The notes under the pieces are model-generated. The model was not told the DNA's origin and did not search any database. It saw only the letters and a program-made list of their open reading frames with translations. A stretch of DNA of 64,000 nucleotides from Streptomyces qinzhouensis (GTDB lineage: Bacteria > Actinomycetota > Actinomycetes > Streptomycetales > Streptomycetaceae), in contig NZ_CP042266.1 in assembly GCF_007856155.1 (NCBI RefSeq), forward strand, positions 3,162,001-3,226,000, written 5' to 3'. Of this stretch, positions 1-6,738 are shown in pieces. Position numbers and translations under genes: made by a program. Within the stretch, counting starts at the first letter, position 1; each line of letters begins with the position of its first letter.

Positions 1-177
1 GACAAGCGGGAGACCCGGTTGCTGCTGGCCGCCCAGGAGTCCGGCACTCCCTTGACGGAGATGCTCGTGTCCGCGGCCGAGCGGGATGGCCGGCAGTCGC
101 TGATCCGGGTCATGCGTCCCGAGGGCATCGGCGACGTCGAGAGGGCGGGCGCGGATCTGGCGGTGTCCACCGGCTGA
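1..177 (+). CDS. C-terminal end of an unrecognised protein (partial)
   Basis: An open frame enters from the left edge and runs 58 codons to TGA at 175-177, with Streptomyces-like GC3. The visible tail is helical and charged, with the segment TEMLVSAAERDG and the end ADLAVSTG. I do not recognise the family from this short piece. The next gene begins about 115 bp downstream on the same strand. Confidence 0.6.
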   Translation, partial: DKRETRLLLAAQESGTPLTEMLVSAAERDGRQSLIRVMRPEGIGDVERAGADLAVSTG

Positions 178-293
178 CCCGGGTACCGACACCGGTCGGC
201 GGTTCCGGGCGGCTCGTCGGCGTGTCGGTCGATCATCCTCCGGACTCCGGACGATCCTCCATCAGGAGAGCGTCGACGGTGGAAGGGGGCTCG

Positions 294-1682
294 GTGGGCA
301 GTCGTTCACATGCGGCCGTACTGGCCGTGTGCGCCGCCCTGCTGGGGCCCGCCTGCTCGCCCGCGCCGGACACGACGGCCGGACCGGCCCGGGCACAGGA
401 CGCGCCGTCGTGTCGCGGAACCCTGGTCGGCGTGGCGCACCCCGATGACGACGTCTTCTTCCTGACCCCGGAGATCAGGCACACCATCCGCGCCGGATGC
501 CGCGTCGACACCGTCTATCTGACGGCGGGCGACGACGGTAAGAAGGACCGGATGAAGGCCCTGGAGTACGTCGACCGCAGGGAGTACGGCGTACGGGCGG
601 CCTACGCGGAGATGGCGGAGGCGTCCAACGACTGGAAACGAGCGGATGTGCAGGCCGATGGGGTCCGGGTCAGGTCCTATCTCCTCGCCGACAAGGACCG
701 GGACACCGATGTACGGCTGACCTTCCTGGACCTCCACGACGGACTCCCCCAGGGCGGGAGCCCGAACAGCCTCCTCAAGCTCTTCGAGGGCAGCAGGAAC
801 AGCATCGAACCGTTCCAGAGCGGCAGCGGGAGCTATACGGAGAGCGAGCTGCTCGCGACGGTCTCCGCACTGGTCCGGCTGAGCAAGGCCGAACGCATCC
901 TGACCATGGACCACGACAACGCCTCCTTCGCCTTCGGTCTCGGCGGGCGCGTCGACCACAGCGACCACGGCATCACCGCCCGCTACCTCAGGAAGGTCGG
1001 CTACGGGCTCGGCATCCCGGTCTCCTCCTACCTCGGCTACACCATGTCCCCGCTGAAGCCGAACCTCACCGCCGCCGAGTCGGCCGAGAAGGACGAGGTG
1101 GCCCGCTGGTACATCGCCAACCGGAAATGCCGCGCCACCGGGACCTGTGCGAACGTCGCCCCCTTCAAAGGCCCGCTCCAGAAGGACTGGAGCCTGTGGA
1201 TCCAACGCCAGTACCAGCAGAGTCCACGGGCCCCGCGCCCCGGTGAGCTGCTGGGAGACATCGGCCGGACCACGTTCTTCACGGGCCGGAGCCCGGAGCA
1301 GTGTCTGCACGCCGACGCCGGCAGGGTCGGTATCCGCGCCTGCGACGGGTCGGCCCAACAGAAGTGGGACTTGGGCCATGACAAGACGATCCGGCTCCGG
1401 AGCGACCGGGGCTCCTGCCTGACCGCGTCGGAGGGGTCTGCCCGGCTCGCGTCGTGCAAACCCGGCGCCCCTGACCAGCAGTGGACCCGGGTGCCGTGGC
1501 AGAGCACATCCTGGAAGCGGACCGCCTGGCAGATCTCCGGGAGCGGGAATCGCTGCCTGTATCAGGACGACCGCGAACTCCCGTCCCGCTGGGACGACCG
1601 CGACCGGCAGAACCCGCAGTTGAAGCTCTCCGCCTGCGGGACGCAGCCGATGCCGGAGCTGTACTGGCGGTGGGGTGAGTGA
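294..1682 (+). CDS. PIG-L family deacetylase lipoprotein with C-terminal ricin-type lectin domain
   Basis: The protein carries the PIG-L/LmbE zinc-binding motif AHPDDD about 50 residues in, with downstream conserved histidines (GRVDHSDHG). This suggests hydrolysis of an N-acetyl or amide group on a sugar. The last ~150 residues look like a ricin B/beta-trefoil carbohydrate-binding domain, with QxW elements QQKW and QQW and paired cysteines. I chose GTG 294 because a GGAAGGGGG ribosome site sits just before it and it leaves a lipoprotein-like N-terminus ending LLGPAC. An upstream GTG at 222 in the same frame has no comparable site. It is a stand-alone gene followed by a strong hairpin, probably an exported glycan deacetylase. 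Substrate unknown. Confidence 0.85.
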   Translation: MGSRSHAAVLAVCAALLGPACSPAPDTTAGPARAQDAPSCRGTLVGVAHPDDDVFFLTPEIRHTIRAGCRVDTVYLTAGDDGKKDRMKALEYVDRREYGVRAAYAEMAEASNDWKRADVQADGVRVRSYLLADKDRDTDVRLTFLDLHDGLPQGGSPNSLLKLFEGSRNSIEPFQSGSGSYTESELLATVSALVRLSKAERILTMDHDNASFAFGLGGRVDHSDHGITARYLRKVGYGLGIPVSSYLGYTMSPLKPNLTAAESAEKDEVARWYIANRKCRATGTCANVAPFKGPLQKDWSLWIQRQYQQSPRAPRPGELLGDIGRTTFFTGRSPEQCLHADAGRVGIRACDGSAQQKWDLGHDKTIRLRSDRGSCLTASEGSARLASCKPGAPDQQWTRVPWQSTSWKRTAWQISGSGNRCLYQDDRELPSRWDDRDRQNPQLKLSACGTQPMPELYWRWGE

Positions 1683-1686
1683 AGCC

Positions 1687-1730
1687 CGTCGGGGTGCTCC
1701 CCTGCGCTGGACAAGAGGAGCACCCCGACG
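1687..1730. terminator. Bidirectional intrinsic terminator
   Basis: A perfect 14-bp inverted repeat (CGTCGGGGTGCTCC and its complement) encloses a 16-nt loop. It starts four bases after the stop of the PIG-L gene and ends six bases before the stop of the convergent DUF397 frame, so it can serve both. There is no U-tract, as is usual in Streptomyces. Confidence 0.75.
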
Positions 1731-1735
1731 AGGTC

Positions 1736-2026
1736 TTACAGGCTCGGCGCCCCGGCCGCGAAGGCCACGAAGGAGGACCATGCGCCGGTGGGGACGTGGA
1801 GCGCGGGGCCGCCCTTGACCTTGGAGTCCCGGATACCAATGTGAGTGGCAAGGTCAGCAACCTCGACACAGTCGTTACCGGTTCCGCCGCTGTACGAGGA
1901 TTTGAACCAGGCCACCTCGACGCAGTTGTTCCCCGTGCCGTCGCTGTAGGAGGACTTAAACCAGGTGCTGACTAGAGTGAGGGCTATTGCGGTCGTATGA
2001 GTGTTGATGGCTCTACTGCTTTCTCG
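1736..2026 (-). CDS. DUF397 domain protein with duplicated motif; start codon unclear
   Basis: The minus-strand frame ending at TAA 1736-1738 encodes two back-to-back DUF397 cores, WFKSSYSDGTGNNCVEVA and WFKSSYSGGTGNDCVEVA, then the usual tail (HIGIRDSKVKGGPALHV...WSSFVAF). DUF397 proteins are partners of adjacent XRE/DUF5753 regulators, and this frame overlaps the 3' end of the XRE gene. The range given is the whole open stretch back to the in-frame TAG at 2027-2029. No ATG, GTG or TTG precedes the first repeat. The first canonical start is GTG at 1915, which would give a 59-residue protein containing only the second repeat. It may use a rare start coupled to the XRE stop, or may have lost its start. 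Confidence 0.6.
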   Translation of the reverse strand, partial: RESSRAINTHTTAIALTLVSTWFKSSYSDGTGNNCVEVAWFKSSYSGGTGNDCVEVADLATHIGIRDSKVKGGPALHVPTGAWSSFVAFAAGAPSL

Positions 2027-2906
2027 CTAGTTCCTTCACAAAGTCGATGGTTTCCTCAACCCCGAGGGCTACTCCCACCATCGCGTTGAACCGTCGTGTG
2101 AACCGGTCCACTTCCCGGGGCTTGTCGGACGTAGAGACCGCTCCCCAGGCGTTATCTGTCTGAACACGGGAGGGCAGATCACCGAGATCGAGAATCGTGA
2201 AGTCGTTGGTCGCCCGATAGCCACGCCGGAACGGCACGATCTGTATCGAGACGTGGTCAGACTGCGCGATCCTGATGATCTCTTCGTACTGGACACGCAT
2301 GACATCCTCGTCACCGAGGGGAATCCTGAGCGAGGCTTCGCCCAAGATGATCCTCAGACGTACGGCATCCTCTCTCGCCAGAACCCTGCGCTTGCGCTCC
2401 ATGCGAAGTTCCACGTGCCGCTTGATGAACTCCGCTGTCGTGTCTTCAACAGGGCGCTGAACCTCGAAGAGCGCCTTCGCGTACTCGGGGGTCTGAAGCA
2501 GGCTGTACACCACCGTCGGGTGGTACGCCATGATCCCGACCGCCTCCGCCTCCAGCCCCACATAGTGCGGCATCCCCGTCGGCATAAAGGCCCGGTACTG
2601 CGTCAGCCACTCCTCCGACGGAGCCTCGCGGTTGAGTTCGATGAGCTGTTGGACGAGTTCGGGGTCAGTGACGCTGTACCGCCGCAGCAGCGTTCGCAGC
2701 GTGCCCACGTTCCGGCGGAAGTTCAGCTCGCCCAGTTCGATCCGGGTGAGCGTGGGTTCTGAGAGGTCGTTCAGACCCTTGACCGCCGCTCTGCGCGTCA
2801 TCCCCTTGAGGCGGTCTACCTCTACCGGGGGACAGTTCTCCCGTAACTGCCTCAGTTGAATGCCTAGTTCCAGGCGACGCCCTGTCGCCCCTCGTTTGGC
2901 TCCCAC
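2013..2906 (-). CDS. XRE-family regulator with DUF5753 domain
   Basis: 297 residues from GTG 2906, which has GGAGGG nine bases upstream. The N-terminal ~80 residues form a helix-turn-helix (SEPTLTRIELGELNFRRNVGTL). The C-terminal ~180 residues are DUF5753, with typical segments YVGLEAEA, YSLLQTPEYA and IQIVPFRRG. Together with the DUF397 frame overlapping its stop it forms the very common Streptomyces XRE/DUF397 pair, sometimes discussed as toxin-antitoxin-like and sometimes linked to development. The downstream target is not evident. Confidence 0.9.
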   Translation of the reverse strand: MGAKRGATGRRLELGIQLRQLRENCPPVEVDRLKGMTRRAAVKGLNDLSEPTLTRIELGELNFRRNVGTLRTLLRRYSVTDPELVQQLIELNREAPSEEWLTQYRAFMPTGMPHYVGLEAEAVGIMAYHPTVVYSLLQTPEYAKALFEVQRPVEDTTAEFIKRHVELRMERKRRVLAREDAVRLRIILGEASLRIPLGDEDVMRVQYEEIIRIAQSDHVSIQIVPFRRGYRATNDFTILDLGDLPSRVQTDNAWGAVSTSDKPREVDRFTRRFNAMVGVALGVEETIDFVKELARKQ

Positions 2907-3187
2907 GTGCGCACCCTCCAGTGCCCCTCGTGTCAGTTAACTATCTCCGTGAGCAGGCGCGCTACACCCCTGCGCAGGCCCTCAGGCCCGTTGTGCACGT
3001 CCCGGCATAGTCCACTTACGGGTGTTTCGGAATTTTCAAGGACGTTGTGGTTGCAGGGAGTTCGGCCCTGCCGCCAACGTAGTTGAGGAAGACGAGGCAT
3101 GTGCGGCCTTGCTCGAACCCATACCCCCTGCGAGCTGCTGATTCGCACATCCGCGCGACCCCCACACAGGCTTGCGGGAGGACCCTC

Positions 3188-3628
3188 ATGTGCACCACAA
3201 CACTCGACCCCGAGACCCCTTCGACCGTCGGGTTCGAAGTACGGCTGAACCGGTCCGGGAAGGCCGGTGATCCGCTCACCGAGGAGGACCGGCTGTGGCC
3301 CGGACTCATGCGGTACGCCGCCCGGGCCCACACCCGGCTGTGGCGGCTGGACCATCTCACCGACGCCGTGGACCTGATCGTCTCCGAGCTGGTGACCAAC
3401 GCGCTCGTGCACGGCGAGGGTGCCGTGGACATCCGGATGTGGCGGACGGACAAACGGCTGTTCGTGGAGGTGGGGTCGGCCAGTCCCCGGGTGCCCCGGA
3501 TGCGGGAGTCCGGGCCGCTCGACGAGAACGGGCGCGGGCTGCATCTGGTGGCCGTACTCGCCGACGGGTGGGGGGTGACGGCCGGCGGGGCCTGGTGTGC
3601 GCTGCGGGTCGACGGGGAGGCGGTGTGA
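3188..3628 (+). CDS. ATP-binding protein, anti-sigma factor RsbW-like
   Basis: 146 residues with a HATPase_c fold: N-box SELVTNALVHGEG and G-box DENGRGLHLVAVLADGWG. This family provides serine kinases that phosphorylate anti-anti-sigma factors or hold sigma factors, and Streptomyces has many orphan copies. ATG 3188 is preceded by GGGAGGA. An in-frame ATG at 3083 would add a basic extension without a ribosome site. The TGA overlaps GTG 3625, which opens the next frame. Confidence 0.85.
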   Translation: MCTTTLDPETPSTVGFEVRLNRSGKAGDPLTEEDRLWPGLMRYAARAHTRLWRLDHLTDAVDLIVSELVTNALVHGEGAVDIRMWRTDKRLFVEVGSASPRVPRMRESGPLDENGRGLHLVAVLADGWGVTAGGAWCALRVDGEAV

Positions 3629-3879
3629 ACGGGCAGCGCCCCACGGAGGCCGGTACGCGCCTCCCCCCGAGGCCGCTGAATCTGCTGGAGCCGTGGCCGG
3701 ACGTCGTCATACTCCCGAGCAGCCTCGCCCGGGGGCTGACCGTCACGGAGCCGCCGTACTGGGAGCCGCTCTCCGGCCATCACGCGACGGGATCTCCGGG
3801 AAGGGCGCCGAGGGGTGCGAGGATCCCCTTCCGTGGCGGCAACCACGCCGCCGCGCTACCGCCGGCGAAAGGGCCGATC
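3625..3879 (+). other. Open N-terminal extension upstream of the DDN gene, or a small in-frame gene
   Basis: GTG 3625 overlaps the stop of the preceding ATPase gene (GTGTGA) and has GGGGAGG in position. The frame then runs without a stop into the DDN protein. The 85 residues include a hydrophobic aromatic block (NLLEPWPDVVILPSSLARGLTV, positions about 23-44) that looks coded rather than random. Either the DDN protein carries this extension or two products share the frame. I cannot decide from sequence alone. Confidence 0.4.
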
Positions 3880-4329
3880 GTGTCCGAGCACCAGCCGATG
3901 TCACCGTCGGAGTTCAATCAGAAGATCATCAAGGAGTTCCGGGAGAACGCGGGCCGGGTCGGCGGGATGTTCGAGAACCTTCCGCTGGTGCTCCTCACCA
4001 CCACCGGAGCCCGCAGCGGGAAGCCGATCACGACCCCGCTGGCGTACACGCCGGACGGCACCCGGGTGCTGGTCTTCGCCTCCAACGGCGGCGCCGACCG
4101 GCACCCCGCCTGGTACTGGAACATCTCGACGCACCCCCGGGTGACCGTGGAGGTCGGGACCGGGAGCGGTGAGGTGGAGACGTACGAGGCCACCGCGACC
4201 GCCCTTCAGGGCGAGGAGCGCGACCGGCTGTACGCGGCGCAGGCCGAGCGGGTCCCGGCCTTCGCCGAGTACCAGGCCGGGACCAGCAGGGTGATCCCCG
4301 TGATCGCGCTGGAGCGCACCGCGCCGTAA
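3880..4329 (+). CDS. Nitroreductase/deazaflavin (F420)-dependent DDN family protein
   Basis: 149 residues from GTG 3880, with AAAGGG about six bases upstream. The start MSEHQPMSPSEFNQKII resembles others in the family. It shows the split-barrel DDN pattern: LLTTTGARSGKPITTPLAY, VFASNGGADRHPAWYWNI and HPRVTVEVG. These proteins use F420H2 or other deazaflavins to reduce quinones or unsaturated ring compounds. It lies close to the convergent amidohydrolase gene. Confidence 0.85.
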   Translation: MSEHQPMSPSEFNQKIIKEFRENAGRVGGMFENLPLVLLTTTGARSGKPITTPLAYTPDGTRVLVFASNGGADRHPAWYWNISTHPRVTVEVGTGSGEVETYEATATALQGEERDRLYAAQAERVPAFAEYQAGTSRVIPVIALERTAP

Positions 4330-4333
4330 CGGA

Positions 4334-5551
4334 TCAGCCCGCCCAGAGGCCGTCCGCCGTCAGGCCCAGGAGTTCGATCGCGTTGCCCCGGACGATCCGC
4401 TCGACGACGTCCGGGGCGAGGTGGCTCATCTGGGCCTCGCCGACCTCACGGGATTGGGGCCAGGTGGAGTCGGAGTGCGGATAGTCCGTCTCGTACAGCA
4501 CATTGCCGACGCCTATCGCGTCGAGATTCCGCAGCCCGAAGGGGTCGTCGAAGAAGCAGCCGTAGATGTGCTCGGCGAAGAGTTCGGACGGCGGGCGGAG
4601 CACCTTGTCCGCGACTCCGCCCCAGGCGCGGTTCTCCTCCCACACCACGTCGGCGCGTTCCAGGATGTACGGGATCCAGCCGATCTGGCCCTCCGCGTAC
4701 ATGATCTTCAGGTTGGGGAAGCGTTCGAACTTGCCGCTCATCAGCCAGTCGACCATCGAGAAGCAGCAGTTGGCGAAGGTGATGGTGGAGCCGACGGCGG
4801 GCGGGGCGTCGGCGGAGGTGGACGGCATCCTGGAGGACGAGCCGATGTGCATGGCGATGACCGTGCCGGTCTCGTCGCAGGCGCGGAGGAAGGGGTCCCA
4901 GCCGTCGCCGTGTACGGAGGGGAGCCCGAGGAACGGGGGGATCTCGGAGAAGGCGACCGCGCGCACCCCTCGGGCGGCGTTGCGGCGGACCTCGGCGGCG
5001 GCGAGTTCCGCGTCCCAGAGGGGGACCAGGGTGAGGGGGATGAGCCGGCCCCGGGCTTCGGGGCCGCACCACTCCTCGACCATCCAGTCGTTGTAGGCGC
5101 GGACTCCGAGGAGGCCCAGCTCGCGGTCCTTGGCCTCGGTGAAGGTCTGGCCGCAGAAGCGCGGGAAGGTGGGGAAGCAGAGGGCGGACTGGACATGGTT
5201 GACGTCCATGTCGGCGAGGCGGTCCGGGACGCTGTAGGAGCCGGGGCGCATCTGCTCGTAGGTGATCACTTCGAGCTTGATCTCGTCACGGTCGTAGCCG
5301 ACGGCGGTGTCGAGGCGGGTGAGGGGGCGGCGGAGGTTCTCGTAGAGCCACCAGTCGCCGATCGGGCCGTCGTCCCCCTTCTCCCCCATGACGGGCGCGA
5401 ACTTTCCGCCGAGGAAGGTCAGCTCCTTCAAGGGGGCGCGGACCACGCGCGGGGCGGTGTCCGCGTACTTCGACGGGAGGCGGTCCCGCCAGACATTGGG
5501 GGGCTCCACCGTGTGGTCGTCCACCGAGATGATCTTCGGGAAGGTCTCCAT
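4334..5551 (-). CDS. Amidohydrolase family 2 (TIM-barrel metal-dependent hydrolase)
   Basis: 405 residues from ATG 5551. Visible motifs are the N-terminal metal site in the form SVDDHTVEP, then AMHIGSS, a long barrel, and the C-terminal YETDYPHSDSTWP. This is the ACMSD/amidohydrolase_2 pattern, in which members decarboxylate or hydrolyse ring-derived acids. A CTGAC-N5-GTCAG palindrome lies 21-35 bp upstream of the start, shared with the CoA-catabolism genes elsewhere in the window. I infer it belongs to that regulon and acts on a carboxylated or lactone intermediate; this is not shown directly. Confidence 0.88.
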   Translation of the reverse strand: METFPKIISVDDHTVEPPNVWRDRLPSKYADTAPRVVRAPLKELTFLGGKFAPVMGEKGDDGPIGDWWLYENLRRPLTRLDTAVGYDRDEIKLEVITYEQMRPGSYSVPDRLADMDVNHVQSALCFPTFPRFCGQTFTEAKDRELGLLGVRAYNDWMVEEWCGPEARGRLIPLTLVPLWDAELAAAEVRRNAARGVRAVAFSEIPPFLGLPSVHGDGWDPFLRACDETGTVIAMHIGSSSRMPSTSADAPPAVGSTITFANCCFSMVDWLMSGKFERFPNLKIMYAEGQIGWIPYILERADVVWEENRAWGGVADKVLRPPSELFAEHIYGCFFDDPFGLRNLDAIGVGNVLYETDYPHSDSTWPQSREVGEAQMSHLAPDVVERIVRGNAIELLGLTADGLWAG

Positions 5552-5571
5552 GGATTCACGGTAGCGTCGAT

Positions 5572-5586
5572 CTGACGGTACGTCAG
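5572..5586. promoter_or_regulatory. CTGAC-N5-GTCAG operator, site A
   Basis: Exact copy CTGACGGTACGTCAG, flanked by AT on the left and CT on the right. It lies immediately upstream of the amidohydrolase start on the minus strand, where promoter occlusion is plausible. Confidence 0.75.
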
Positions 5587-5790
5587 CTAGTGGGGCGGGG
5601 CCGGCTCGGCGGGACCCGGGCCACGCAGAGTTGCGGGAGCGGCCCGTCCGCCTCATGGACCCCTTCCGCACCCCGGGGAACCACCGGCCCCCGCGTCGCG
5701 TCTTCCTCTACACCCCCGCAGAGCACGCGGCGCCCCGTGTGTAGTGTGCAAGCGGAACTGACCGCTCCAAAGCCCAGGGGGATCCCCGTC

Positions 5791-6549
5791 ATGCCCGCCA
5801 CCAGGAGGAACGTCCGCCTGACCGCAGCGGCGGCGCTGCTCGCGCTCGCCGTGCCCGTCCTCGCGGGCTGCGGCATGGAGACCACCGCGCCCGCGACCGC
5901 ACGCGGCGACGCCAAGGGCGAGCCGGCACCGGGGACCACCGACTGCGAGAAGGTGAAGTGCATCGCGCTGACCTTCGACTCCAGCCCGGGCAAGAAGACC
6001 CCGCAGCTCCTCGACTACCTCAAGAAGGAGAAGGTCCCGGCGACCTTCTTCGTCATGGGCCGGAACCATCTGACCAAGTGGCCCGAGGTGGTGAAACGAT
6101 TCTCTGACGAGGGTCACGAGGTCGCCAACCACACCTGGACCCATCCCCGGCTCGACAAGCTCAAGAAGAGCGAGATCCGCGAGGAGCTCTCCCGGACCAA
6201 TGTCGAGCTGGAGAAGATCACCGGGCGCAAGCCCACCCTGATGCGGCCCCCGCAGGGGCGCATCAACGACGACGTGACCGCGGTCTCGAAGGAGCTGGGG
6301 CTCGCCCAGATCCTGTGGAACGCGACCGCCAAGGACTACTCCACCAACGACTCCGCGCTGATAGAGAGCCGCATACTCAAGCAGGCGAAGAAGGACGGAA
6401 TCATCCTTTTGCATGACATCTACGACGGAACGGTTCCCGCCGTTCCCGGGATTGTCACGGAGCTGAAGAAGCGCGGCTACACCTTTGTCACGGTGTCCCA
6501 GTTGCTCGCCCCGGCGAAGGCCAACCCTGGTGAAATCTACCGGCCTTGA
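5791..6549 (+). CDS. Polysaccharide deacetylase (NodB) lipoprotein
   Basis: 252 residues from ATG 5791 with AGGGGGA upstream. The signal ends in lipobox LAGC. The NodB motifs are TFDSSPG (motif 1), NHTWTH (motif 2), RPPQGR (motif 3) and ILLHD (motif 5). In motif 1 the second Asp of the usual TFDD, a metal ligand, is Ser; the first Asp and the HxxxH pair remain. Expected role is de-N-acetylation of peptidoglycan or another cell-surface glycan outside the membrane. It is transcribed on its own between the amidohydrolase and the SARP gene. Confidence 0.88.
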   Translation: MPATRRNVRLTAAAALLALAVPVLAGCGMETTAPATARGDAKGEPAPGTTDCEKVKCIALTFDSSPGKKTPQLLDYLKKEKVPATFFVMGRNHLTKWPEVVKRFSDEGHEVANHTWTHPRLDKLKKSEIREELSRTNVELEKITGRKPTLMRPPQGRINDDVTAVSKELGLAQILWNATAKDYSTNDSALIESRILKQAKKDGIILLHDIYDGTVPAVPGIVTELKKRGYTFVTVSQLLAPAKANPGEIYRP

Positions 6550-6738
6550 CGCTTTGCCCCAGGGCGACAAGGGAAAGCGGAGGGTTGATTGCCGGATGTG
6601 GCGAGTGATCGCCAAGGGGCGTTAGGGGGCCGGCCGGCCCGGGCAATGAGCCGAATGAAGCGCTCCGCCTGCTGACGGAGCCGTCGTACACAAGGCAGAC
6701 TGTCGGATGCGAACCGGCAGTTGGGGGCAGGGGGCAGC

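Noticed and set aside
306..1781. Long minus-strand frame opposite the PIG-L gene
   Set aside because: Composition is Arg/Gly/Ala-rich with no motif, and it crosses the bidirectional terminator. The plus-strand product has clear family motifs.
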